A stretch of DNA of 64,000 bases. Origin: Gammaproteobacteria bacterium. GTDB taxonomy: Bacteria; Pseudomonadota; Gammaproteobacteria; Pseudomonadales; Azotimanducaceae. The notes under the pieces were generated by a model. The model saw only the letters and a list, made by a program, of their open reading frames with translations, did not search any database and was not told the origin of the DNA. Location: assembly GCA_009843635.1 (NCBI GenBank), contig VYDB01000040.1:1-64000 (forward strand), read 5' to 3'. Positions 43,882 through 51,937 of this stretch are shown piece by piece (position 1 is the stretch's first letter; every line of letters starts with the position of its first letter). The translations under genes were made by a program, and so were the position numbers.

Positions 43882-44445
43882 ATGTATGAAACCAAACCAC
43901 TCGACGAGACGACCTGGCCGTACTTCGCGCGTCTCGTCGAGGCGAACAACGGCGTCTGGGGCGGATGCTGGTGCACGTGGTATCACGGGAAGGAAGCAAG
44001 CGAAGGCAAATCTCCAGCTCAGAAGCGCAAGACGAAAGAATGCCTCGTTCGGGAAGGCCGGGCGCATGCTGCGCTTGTCTTTGAGGGCGATGACTGCGTT
44101 GGTTGGTGCCAATTTGGATCGCCGGAGGAGCTTCCGCGAATCCATAATCAGCGTGCCTATCTAGCGACCGATCCGAAGTTGCCTGATTGGCGGATCACTT
44201 GCTTTTTTTCTGGTAAGGGGCATCGCGGCAACGGCGTGGCGTCGGTCGCATTGGAAGGTGCCATCGAGCAAATCAGGAAGTTGGGCGGCGGGCGCGTCGA
44301 AGCGTTCCCGGAAAACACTGAGGGCCGAAAGGCTACACCCGCATTCCTTTTCAACGGTGCCCTATCCACGTTCGAACGACACGGCTTCAAGCGATCACGG
44401 CAGATCGGCAAGCATAAGTGGGTGGTCACGAAGACCGTCAAGTGA
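43882..44445 (+). CDS. GNAT family N-acetyltransferase
   Basis: A 187-residue protein with the acetyl-CoA-binding pattern FFSGKGHRGNGVASVALEGAI (a variant of R/Q-x-x-G-x-G/A) in strand 4-helix 3, preceded by VGWCQFGSPEELPRI. A Trp/Cys-rich N-terminal part (WGGCWCTWYHG) is typical of a GNAT subgroup seen near resistance or stress genes. Substrate unknown. It has its own TATAAT promoter and a lower-GC leader, so it may be a recent arrival. It converges with the DUF4143 ATPase gene. Confidence 0.85.
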   Translation: MYETKPLDETTWPYFARLVEANNGVWGGCWCTWYHGKEASEGKSPAQKRKTKECLVREGRAHAALVFEGDDCVGWCQFGSPEELPRIHNQRAYLATDPKLPDWRITCFFSGKGHRGNGVASVALEGAIEQIRKLGGGRVEAFPENTEGRKATPAFLFNGALSTFERHGFKRSRQIGKHKWVVTKTVK

Positions 44446-44454
44446 CCGGTTCCC

Positions 44455-44480
44455 TCAATACCCTCGGGAGCTTTTTTTCT
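44455..44480 (+). terminator. Weak candidate terminator after the GNAT gene
   Basis: A run of seven T (44472-44478) lies 27 bases after the GNAT stop. A short TCCC/GGGA stem precedes it. The stem is only four pairs with a long loop, so the call is tentative. Confidence 0.25.
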
Positions 44481-44491
44481 TGACGTGCCTC

Positions 44492-45655
44492 TTAGGGTGC
44501 TCCGCCAGCCAATGCCACCAAGTTGGTGACGTCGATATTGGGGGTGAGCGGGTAGGTGTCGTTGCCGGGATAGACGACGGTGATGCGATCCAACGCCAAG
44601 TCCTTGAGTGTTGAGTGCATGGATCGCGTCGGCTTGGGCGCCGATGAGTACTTGAACTCGAACGCCCGCAGACGGCTTCCCTGCACCACCAGCAGATCGA
44701 GTTCCGCTTCCGTGTGGGTGGCCCAGAAGTGGCATTCAGCCGACTCGGCCCCCAAAATGTGAATCACCTGCTCCATCGCGAATCCTTCCCAAGAGGCGCC
44801 GATGCCGGGATGGGTGCGCAGGGATTCGATGTCCGGCAGGTTCAGCAACGCATGCAGCAGCCCGGCATCGCGGACATACAGCTTGGGCGACTTCACTTGG
44901 CGTTTGTGGACGTTGGCGTGCCAAGGCTGCAGCAGGCGCACCATGAAAGTGCCGCTCAAGATGTCGAGATGGCGCTTGACGGTGGGCTGCGAGACATCCA
45001 TGGAACGCGCCAGTTCGGAAGCGTTCAGTAGACTGCCGTGACGGTGCGCCAGCATCATCCAGAAGCGGCGCATGGTTGCAGCGGCGAAATCGATGCCGAG
45101 GGTTGGCAGGTCCCGTTCCAGCAAGGCGGTGATGTAGGCCTTTCGCCAGATCATGCTGTCGGTGTTGGTTTTGGCCAGATAGGCGGGTGGAAAGCCGCCT
45201 CGCAGCCACAGGCGTTGCAGGTTCCCGGCCTCAAAGGCCGTGAAGGGGGGCAGTTCCAGGAAGGCGATGCGCCCGGCCAAGGTTTCGGAAGATTGCCGGA
45301 TCAGCTCGCGGGATGCACTGCCAAGGATCAGATACTGTTGCCGACGTGGTGTGCGGTCCACCAGCACCCGCAGAAGGGGGAAGAGCTCAGGCACCCGCTG
45401 CACTTCGTCGATGACGATGAGGCCTTCCAAGGGCTCAAGCGCAAGCTTGGGGTCGGCGAGGCGGTTGAGATGCTCAGGATCTTCGAGGTCAAAATAGTGG
45501 ACCGGGCCACGGCCCGATGGAGCGCGTGAGTGCAGCGAGGCGATGTATTCTCGCGCCAAGGTGGTTTTGCCGCATTGGCGGGGTCCGAGGATGCCCACCA
45601 TGGAGTGGGTTCGGAAATAGGTGCCTATTTGGCCAAGAAATGCTCTGCGTTCCAC
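44492..45655 (-). CDS. AAA-type ATPase with DUF4143 domain (second copy)
   Basis: A 387-residue protein of the AAA_14/DUF4143 family. Walker A is GPRQCGKTT (24-32) and Walker B is LIVIDEVQR (about 79-87). A clear helix-turn-helix lies at 210-232 (LNASELARSMDVSQPTVKRHL). The C-terminal nuclease-like fold has EAELDLLV (Asp320) and FEFKYS (Glu333-x-Lys335), so the D...E-x-K triad is complete, unlike the first copy. It is only distantly similar to the 33.8-kb copy, not a recent duplicate. It starts with GTG; a 41-base perfect inverted repeat begins four bases upstream. Function not established. Confidence 0.85.
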   Translation of the reverse strand: MERRAFLGQIGTYFRTHSMVGILGPRQCGKTTLAREYIASLHSRAPSGRGPVHYFDLEDPEHLNRLADPKLALEPLEGLIVIDEVQRVPELFPLLRVLVDRTPRRQQYLILGSASRELIRQSSETLAGRIAFLELPPFTAFEAGNLQRLWLRGGFPPAYLAKTNTDSMIWRKAYITALLERDLPTLGIDFAAATMRRFWMMLAHRHGSLLNASELARSMDVSQPTVKRHLDILSGTFMVRLLQPWHANVHKRQVKSPKLYVRDAGLLHALLNLPDIESLRTHPGIGASWEGFAMEQVIHILGAESAECHFWATHTEAELDLLVVQGSRLRAFEFKYSSAPKPTRSMHSTLKDLALDRITVVYPGNDTYPLTPNIDVTNLVALAGGAP

Positions 45656-45659
45656 TTAC

Positions 45660-45700
45660 AACCCTGAAAATTCAAAGTCATACTTTGAATTTTCAGGGTT
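45660..45700 (-). promoter_or_regulatory. Perfect 19-bp inverted repeat (candidate operator) at the second ATPase gene
   Basis: Left arm 45660-45678 (starting AACCCTGAAAATTCAAAG) and right arm 45682-45700 are exact reverse complements with a three-base spacer (CAT). It starts four bases before the GTG of the ATPase gene. On the minus strand TTGACG (45717-45712) and GAAAAT (45694-45689) are 17 bases apart and give a fair -35/-10 pair, with the -10 inside the repeat. It could be an operator or a leader hairpin that masks the start region. Confidence 0.7.
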
Positions 45701-45735
45701 AATGTGAGGCTCGTCAAGCCGAACGCGCTTGCCCC

Positions 45736-46758
45736 TCAGCCCACCAGTTCCGGCAGGATCGATTCGTTGAAAAGCTGGTCCTGCACGTCGAAGTGCAGCA
45801 TCTCCACGCCCAGTGCGCGGTAGGCTTCCAGTCGCTCGTACACGGTGTCGGGGCTGCCGATGAGCCTTGCGGCGTAGCCTTCGTTGGTGTCCAGCAGGCT
45901 CAGGTCCTCATCGGAGGCCCACATGCCGTGGGCGCCATCGGTGGCGGCGCGGCGGCGTTCGGCCAGGCTGCGGTCGATCATCCCAAGGCGTGCTTGGATT
46001 TCGGCCCAGGCTTCGGCATCAGTGCGGCGCACCAAGGGGGCGGCGTAGAGGGCGAACCGAACTTTGCGTCCCGTTGACCGGCAGGCCTTTCGGACCCGTC
46101 CGATGATGTCCCCGATTCGTTCGAGCGTGCCGCCGTTCAGGAACATCCAGTCAGATCGGGCGGCAGCCAACGCGATCGCGTCATCCGACTGCCCGCCTTG
46201 GAAGACCGTCAGCGGCGTCGAGGGGCGGGGTTCCAGTTCCAGGTCGCGGGCTTGGTAGAAGCGCCCCTCATAGGAGAATCGGGGCTTGTCCCAAGCGCCG
46301 CGCAGCACGTCGATGAACTCGGCGGAGCGGGCGTAGCGCTCCTTGTGTGCTAGAAAGTCGATGCCGTACATGTCGAACTCGCGCCGGTTCCAACCGCTCG
46401 TGACGTTGATGTCCCAGCGGCCGCCGCTGATCCAGTCCAAGGTCGCGCCCCACTTGGCAATGGCCGCCGGATGGAAGAAGCCGGGGTGGACGGCGGTGAC
46501 CAGCCGGATGCGTTCGGTGTGGGCAGCGAACAGCGCCGTCATGGCGAGGCAGTCGAGGGACGAGCCCTCCATCTCCAAGCCGCTGCCCCACCAGCGTTGC
46601 GCGATGAGCAGATGCGACACGCCTAGCGCCTCGATGCGCGCTAGCATGGGCAGCACGGCGGTTTCTAGGGCGCGTCCATCCGGAAACCCCCCACGCCGGA
46701 TCGTGGCAGCGACTTGGGAGCCGGTGAACACCGTCGGTGCCCAAGTGCAGGTCAGCAT
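45736..46758 (-). CDS. LLM-class flavin-dependent monooxygenase (alkanesulfonate-monooxygenase-like)
   Basis: A 340-residue luciferase-like protein. It matches the SsuD-like group: MLTCTWAPTVFTG near the start, AAIAKWGATLDWISGGRWDINVTSGWNRREFDMYGIDF, GRFYQARDLELEPRPST and PLTVFQGGQSDDAIALAA (FMN-phosphate loop). It would use FMNH2 and O2; no reductase gene is adjacent. ATG at 46758 is chosen; upstream codons are poor. It is divergent from the PLP decarboxylase gene with about 150 bases between. Confidence 0.87.
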   Translation of the reverse strand: MLTCTWAPTVFTGSQVAATIRRGGFPDGRALETAVLPMLARIEALGVSHLLIAQRWWGSGLEMEGSSLDCLAMTALFAAHTERIRLVTAVHPGFFHPAAIAKWGATLDWISGGRWDINVTSGWNRREFDMYGIDFLAHKERYARSAEFIDVLRGAWDKPRFSYEGRFYQARDLELEPRPSTPLTVFQGGQSDDAIALAAARSDWMFLNGGTLERIGDIIGRVRKACRSTGRKVRFALYAAPLVRRTDAEAWAEIQARLGMIDRSLAERRRAATDGAHGMWASDEDLSLLDTNEGYAARLIGSPDTVYERLEAYRALGVEMLHFDVQDQLFNESILPELVG

Positions 46759-46907
46759 GTTGCTAGTGTCCTGTCCCACCGATGGTTTTGAGGGCCGCAA
46801 ACAAATCCGTTGTAATTGGTCAGGCGGTGTGTGAGATTAAAACGGTGGGAGAGCGCAAGTCCAGACAAAACACGGCCCCTCCGCTCGAAGGTGCGGACGG
46901 GCTGACG

Positions 46908-48308
46908 ATGACGCCGGAATCGATGCGGCGGCTGGCCAACGCCGCGACGGAGGCGCTCATCGAGAGGGCGGGCAGGCTGAACGACGCCAAAGCTTGGGAC
47001 GGGGAGTTCCGCGAGGTGCTGAAGGACCGCTTGGGGTCTCTTCCTCCCGAAGACGGCCGCCCCGCCGAAGAGGTTCTGACGCAGGTGGTCCGGGAGGTGC
47101 TGCCGTTCGCCGCCCGGTTGGATCATCCCCGTTTTTTTGGCTTCGTGCCGTCGTCGCCCACTTGGCCGGGCGTGGTTGCGGACTACCTGTCCGCTGGATT
47201 CAACATCAACTCGTGCACCTGGCTCGTGTCGAGCGGCACCAGCCAGCTGGAACTGGTCGTCGTGGATTGGCTGCGCGGCTGGATCGGCTATCCGGACACG
47301 GCGGGCGGGCTGCTGACCAGCGGCGGCTCCGCAGCGAGCGTTGAAGCGCTGGTGGCGGCTCGAATCGCAGCGGGGCACCCGGATCGCCCCACGGTTTACA
47401 TGAGCGATCAATCGCACAGCGCCTTGAAGCGGGCCGCCGTGATCGTCGGCGTGCGGCGCGAAAACGTGCGTTTGGTCAGCTCCGGTGATGACTTCCGCAT
47501 CGACATGGCTGAGTTGCGCCGCCGCGTGGACGAGGATCGCGCCAACGGGCTGCAGCCGGTGGCGGTATGTGCCAATGCCGGAACCACCAGCACGGGCGCG
47601 ATCGATCCGCTCGCCGCGATGGCGGATTACTGTGCAAGTGAGGGCATCTGGCTGCACGTGGATGCGGCGTACGGTGGATTCTCGCTGGTGACCGGGGAAG
47701 GCAAGGAAGTGCTCAAAGGCATCGAACTGGCGGATTCGGTGGGCATGGACGCGCACAAGTGGTTCTTTCAACCGTACGAGGCGGGTGCGCTCATGGTGAA
47801 GGACGGGACGCACCTTGAAGGCGCCTTCGCGATAGGCAGCGATTACCTTCAGGACACGGTGTGGGGGACGAACCATCCGAACTTTGCTGATCGCGGGCTG
47901 CAGTTAAGCCGCACGGCACGCGCGCTGAAGGTCTGGATGTCCGTGCACACTTTTGGCATGGCCGCGTTTCGCTCGGCGGTGCGCAAGGGGTTGGATCTTG
48001 CCCGCCGTGCCGACCAGTACGTCAAGTCCAGCCCGATGTTGGAGTCGCTGTCGCCGGTGTCGCTCAGCATCCTTTGCTTCCGCGTCAATCCCGGCGGTCA
48101 CGACGAAGGCGCGTTGGAGAAAGCGAACCGGCAGGTGCTGGCGCGCGTGTTCTGGGATGAGTTGGCGTTCCTGTCATCGACCTCGCTGAAAGGCGTGTTC
48201 TCGCTGCGGCTGTGCATTCTCAATCACACCACGACGTGGGAGGATGTGGAGAGGACGCTCGACTTGGTCGTCCAGCTCGGCGAGGAAGCGTTGGCGGCTG
48301 GAGAGTGA
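46908..48308 (+). CDS. PLP-dependent amino-acid decarboxylase (aromatic-L-amino-acid/DDC family)
   Basis: A 466-residue group II decarboxylase. Visible are SSPTWPGVVADYLSAGFN, the SGGSAASVEALVAAR segment, the stacking His in SDQSHSALKRAA, ANAGTTSTGAIDP, the PLP-phosphate Asp in WLHVDAAYGG, and the lysine in SVGMDAHKWFFQPYEAG that forms the Schiff base. Substrate could be tyrosine, DOPA, tryptophan or glutamate-like acids. The start is uncertain: ATG at 46908 (MTPESMRRLAN fits the family N-terminus) or GTG at 46842. The hydrolase start overlaps its stop as TGATG. Confidence 0.85.
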   Translation: MTPESMRRLANAATEALIERAGRLNDAKAWDGEFREVLKDRLGSLPPEDGRPAEEVLTQVVREVLPFAARLDHPRFFGFVPSSPTWPGVVADYLSAGFNINSCTWLVSSGTSQLELVVVDWLRGWIGYPDTAGGLLTSGGSAASVEALVAARIAAGHPDRPTVYMSDQSHSALKRAAVIVGVRRENVRLVSSGDDFRIDMAELRRRVDEDRANGLQPVAVCANAGTTSTGAIDPLAAMADYCASEGIWLHVDAAYGGFSLVTGEGKEVLKGIELADSVGMDAHKWFFQPYEAGALMVKDGTHLEGAFAIGSDYLQDTVWGTNHPNFADRGLQLSRTARALKVWMSVHTFGMAAFRSAVRKGLDLARRADQYVKSSPMLESLSPVSLSILCFRVNPGGHDEGALEKANRQVLARVFWDELAFLSSTSLKGVFSLRLCILNHTTTWEDVERTLDLVVQLGEEALAAGE

Positions 48309-49249
48309 TGGTGTCTCTTACGAGCGGCGAATCCTCTTGGATCATCCCGGCACCGCTGGCGGTCGTTGATGCGGAGATGGCTGACGGGACCCTGATCGTG
48401 CTGCGCCGACACGGCAACCCGGCAGGTCCACGGGTTGTCTTAAGCCATGCAAACGGGCTTGCGGCGGATGCGTACTACCCATTTTGGTCGCTGCTCACGG
48501 ATCGATTCGATGTGGTGGTCTTCGACTTCCGCAACCACGGCTGGAACGCGGTCGGAGCGCTTGACGGGCACACCATTGCGACGTTCGTGGACGACATGAC
48601 GCAGGTCGCGCGGGCGATCGAGCTTCACTTCGGACCTAAACCCGCCATTGGCGTATTCCATTCGCTGTCAGGGCAGACGGCGGTGTTGGAGGCATGCTCG
48701 GGCGCTGGGTCGTTTGCCGCGCTGGTTTTGTTCGATCCGTTCATCTGCCCGCCGGGGTGCCACCAAGGTCATAGGGAACGTTTGAAGAACACCATGGGCC
48801 GGATGGTTGACGTGGCGCGACGGCGTCGCGAGCGTTTCGAAACTGAAGCGGCATTCGCGCAACGCCTGAGCGGGACGCCAGCGTTTGGGCTTTTGCGGCC
48901 TGGGGTTTTCGATCTGATGGCGCGCACGACGCTGCGTGCGGTGAACGGGGGGGCGGAGTACGTTCTGCGGTGCCCGCGCGAGTACGAAGCGCGCATCGCC
49001 GAGCAGGGCTACCAGTACGCGGAGACAGTGCGTGTCGATGCGCTCCCTTGTCCCGTGAAGGTGATAGGGAGCGATCCCGTGGCGCCTCACTCCTTCCTGC
49101 CAACCGTTGCGATGGACGAGATCATCGTGCTGAACTACGACTTCGTACCCGACACGACTCATTTCCTCCAGCTCGAGGAACCAGAGCTGTGCGTTGACGC
49201 GATGCTGGATTTCGTCGGCAAAGACGGGGAACTGGTGCTTGCTGGATGA
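48308..49249 (+). CDS. Alpha/beta-hydrolase fold protein
   Basis: A 313-residue alpha/beta hydrolase. It has SHANGLAADAYYPFWSLL (oxyanion region), the strand VVVFDFRNHGWN, and a nucleophile elbow in IGVFHSLSGQTAVL. Here the common G-H-S-x-G is F-H-S-L-S, so the flanking glycines are replaced; the serine is kept. A C-terminal His is in DTTHFLQLEEPE. The ATG overlaps the decarboxylase stop by one base (TGATG), so the two are coupled. The natural substrate is unknown; hydrolysis of an ester or amide linked to the decarboxylase product is a guess. Confidence 0.8.
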   Translation: MVSLTSGESSWIIPAPLAVVDAEMADGTLIVLRRHGNPAGPRVVLSHANGLAADAYYPFWSLLTDRFDVVVFDFRNHGWNAVGALDGHTIATFVDDMTQVARAIELHFGPKPAIGVFHSLSGQTAVLEACSGAGSFAALVLFDPFICPPGCHQGHRERLKNTMGRMVDVARRRRERFETEAAFAQRLSGTPAFGLLRPGVFDLMARTTLRAVNGGAEYVLRCPREYEARIAEQGYQYAETVRVDALPCPVKVIGSDPVAPHSFLPTVAMDEIIVLNYDFVPDTTHFLQLEEPELCVDAMLDFVGKDGELVLAG

Positions 49250-49333
49250 CGTTGGAATGCGCTCTCCATCAGCAAGTTGGGAATTTGTTCCATGGCAGTA
49301 GAATGCTCGCGGCGCAAAGTTAGGAGAAGATGG

Positions 49334-50530
49334 GTGAAGAAAACGCTGCAACGGCTGCTGCTGGCTTGGCCGCTGGCGTTGGCGGGCTGCACCGGTGGCG
49401 ACGAGGGAGGGGATTCCGCTTCGGCCGCGCCCGAAGTGCGGGGTGTCACGGATGCCGAGATTGTCTTGGGCAGTTATACGGATCTGTCCGGCCCCGTGGC
49501 CATTTGGGGGGTCGGTGGCACCAACGGCGCGCGCCTGCGCTTCGATCAGGCGAACGCCGAAGGGGGCGTGCATGGGCGGCTGATCCGTTTTGTGGTGGAA
49601 GATACCAACTACCAGTTGCCGAAGGCCATCCAGGCCGCCAACAAGCTCATCAATCGGGACGACGTTTTCGCCATGCTGCTGGCAGTGGGCACGCCCATGA
49701 ATAACGCCATCATGCCGCAACAGTTCGAGGCGGGGGTGCCAAACCTCTTCCCCATCAGCGGCGGGCGGCAGATGGTGGAGCCGTTCCATCCCATGAAGTT
49801 CGCCCAGCGGGGCATCTACTACGACGAGGTTCGCGCCGCGGTGCGCCACTTCGTTGAAAACGAAGGCAAGCAAAGAGTCTGCGTCATCCACCACGAATCC
49901 GACTACGGCCAGGAAATCGTGGACGCCGCCGAAGACCAGTTGGCGGCGATGGGCATGCAAGTGGCCGCCCGCACGGCGCACAAGCCGACCGAGAGCGAAT
50001 TCACCGCCGCGGTGCTGCGTCTTCGGCAGGCCGAATGCGACATGGTGGCCATGGCCACCGTGCATCGGGACACCATTCTCGTTCTCGACACCGCCCGCAA
50101 GATGGGCTGGGAGGATGTCGCCTGGGTGGGCAACAACGCGGCCTACGGCCAAGTCATTGCCGACCACGAAAGCGGCCAAGGCTACTACGCCTTCACGCAC
50201 ATGGCGAAGATCTACCCGGACGATGAAAAGTCGCCCGCCGTGCAGGCGTGGTGGGACCAGTACGTGGCTCTCTACGGCGACGAGCCTGGCATAGCGGCCA
50301 TGGAGGGCTACCGCGCCGCCGACTTGACGTTGCTGGCCTTGGAGAACGCCGGACGCGACCTGACGGTCGATGCACTGCTTAAGAGCGTGGAGGCCATCAC
50401 GGACTACACCGACATCTTCGGCTACCGGGTGTCCTTCTCCCCGGAAGAGCACGGCGGTGTACGGGAGAGCGTGCTGTCGCAGGTTCAGGACGGCCGGTAC
50501 CTGGTGCTGGCGGAAGCGGTGACATACTGA
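49334..50530 (+). CDS. Branched-chain-type ABC substrate-binding lipoprotein (tandem copy 1)
   Basis: A 398-residue type I periplasmic-binding-protein (Peripla_BP_6, LivK-like). The lipoprotein signal reads KKTLQRLLLAWPLALAGC. Mature sequence contains IVLGSYTDLSGPVAIWGVG and GIYYDEVRAAVRHFVEN, then YGQEIVDAAEDQLAAMGMQV, the typical bilobal ligand folds. The GTG at 49334 follows AGGAGAAGATGG. No livHMGF permease or ATPase gene is next to it. It is followed after 57 bases by a nearly identical copy of the same length. The family binds amino acids, urea, amides or aromatic acids. Confidence 0.9.
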   Translation: MKKTLQRLLLAWPLALAGCTGGDEGGDSASAAPEVRGVTDAEIVLGSYTDLSGPVAIWGVGGTNGARLRFDQANAEGGVHGRLIRFVVEDTNYQLPKAIQAANKLINRDDVFAMLLAVGTPMNNAIMPQQFEAGVPNLFPISGGRQMVEPFHPMKFAQRGIYYDEVRAAVRHFVENEGKQRVCVIHHESDYGQEIVDAAEDQLAAMGMQVAARTAHKPTESEFTAAVLRLRQAECDMVAMATVHRDTILVLDTARKMGWEDVAWVGNNAAYGQVIADHESGQGYYAFTHMAKIYPDDEKSPAVQAWWDQYVALYGDEPGIAAMEGYRAADLTLLALENAGRDLTVDALLKSVEAITDYTDIFGYRVSFSPEEHGGVRESVLSQVQDGRYLVLAEAVTY

Positions 50531-50587
50531 CGCCTCCTTTTGTTGTTCCACACATCAGTGTCCTGTCTCGCAAAGAATGGTGATTGT

Positions 50588-51784
50588 TTGTGCAGGCGCT
50601 TAAAGGCACTCATGCTGGGTTGGCTGCTGGCGTTGACGGGCTGCACGGGCGGCGATGACGCGGCGAGTTCCCGCTTGGCCGCTTCCGAAGTTCGCGGCGT
50701 CACCGACACCGAGATCGTGCTTGGAAGCTACACGGATCTGTCCGGTCCCACCGCCCTGTGGGGCGTTGGCGCCACCAATGGCGCACGCATGCGCTTCGAC
50801 CAGGCGAACGCCGAAGGGGGCGTGCGTGGGCGGCTGATCCGCCTTGTGGTGGAGGACATCGCCTACCAACTGCCGAAGGCCATTCAAGCTGCCAACAAGC
50901 TCATCAATCGGGACCACATCTTCGCCATGGTGTTGGCCGTCGGCACGCCGATGAACAATGCCATCATGCCGCAGCAGTTTGCGGCGGGGGTGCCAAACCT
51001 CTTTCCCATCAGCGGCGGGCGGCAGATGCTGGAGCCGTTCCACGCGATGAAGTTCACTCAGCGCGGCATCTACTACAACGAGGTTCGCGCCGCAGTGCGC
51101 CACTTCGTTGAAAACGAAGGCAAGCAAAGGGTCTGCGTCATCCACCACGATTCCGACTATGGCCAGGAAATAGTTGAAGCCGCCGAGGATCAGTTGGCGG
51201 CCATGGGCTTGCAGGTCATCGCCCGCACGGCGCACAAACCCGCCGAGAGCGAGTTCACCGCCGCGGTGCTGCGGCTGCGGGAGGCCGAATGCGACATGGT
51301 GGCCATGGCCACCGTGCATCGGGACACCATCCTCGTTCTCGACACCGCCCGCAAGATGGGCTGGGAGGATGTCGCCTGGGTGGGCAACAACGCGGCCTAC
51401 GGCCAAGTCATCGCCGACCACGAAAGCGGCGAGGGCTACTACGCCTTCACGCACATGGCGAAGATCTACCCGGATGACGACAAGTCGCCTGCCGTGCAAG
51501 CGTGGTGGGATCAATACTTGAACCTCTACGGCAATGAACCCGGCTTGGCGGCCATGGAAGGCTACCGCGCCGCCGACTTGACGTTGCTGGCCTTGGAGAA
51601 CGCCGGACGTGACCTGACGGTCGATGCACTGCTCAAGGGGGTGGAGGCCATCACCGATTACACGGACATCTTCGGCTACCGGGTGTCCTTCTCGCCGGAA
51701 AAGCACGGCGGGGTGCGGGAGAGCGTGCTGTCGCAGGTTCAGGACGGCCGGTTCGTAGTGCTGGCGGAGGCGGTGAGTTACTGA
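50588..51784 (+). CDS. Branched-chain-type ABC substrate-binding lipoprotein (tandem copy 2)
   Basis: A 398-residue paralogue of the preceding gene, about 90% identical in the mature part by eye. Start chosen at TTG 50588: its signal CRRLKALMLGWLLALTGC lines up residue by residue with copy 1 (KKTLQRLLLAWPLALAGC), and both proteins then have 398 residues. The ATG at 50612 would remove the positively charged n-region. The substrate-facing substitutions are scattered rather than clustered. It has no cognate permease nearby. Probably the product of a recent tandem duplication. Confidence 0.88.
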   Translation: MCRRLKALMLGWLLALTGCTGGDDAASSRLAASEVRGVTDTEIVLGSYTDLSGPTALWGVGATNGARMRFDQANAEGGVRGRLIRLVVEDIAYQLPKAIQAANKLINRDHIFAMVLAVGTPMNNAIMPQQFAAGVPNLFPISGGRQMLEPFHAMKFTQRGIYYNEVRAAVRHFVENEGKQRVCVIHHDSDYGQEIVEAAEDQLAAMGLQVIARTAHKPAESEFTAAVLRLREAECDMVAMATVHRDTILVLDTARKMGWEDVAWVGNNAAYGQVIADHESGEGYYAFTHMAKIYPDDDKSPAVQAWWDQYLNLYGNEPGLAAMEGYRAADLTLLALENAGRDLTVDALLKGVEAITDYTDIFGYRVSFSPEKHGGVRESVLSQVQDGRFVVLAEAVSY

Positions 51785-51937
51785 ATTGGCGGTCGGTCGC
51801 GGCTTAGCTTGACGTGGACGGTTGGCCTATTCCATCTCCGCCGATCTGCGGCTTCGGTTACACTTGACGTAAATCCGCTGGCGATTGCGGTGGGCGATCG
51901 CCGAGTGAGCCAATGGTTAGTGACGGGAGGTAGTGCC

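Noticed and set aside
48668-50551. 627-codon open frame on the minus strand opposite the hydrolase and the first binding protein
   Set aside because: It is antisense to well-supported genes, and a similar shadow frame occurs opposite the second binding protein (50600-51706). Its protein has no recognisable domain; such frames arise from GC-rich codon bias.
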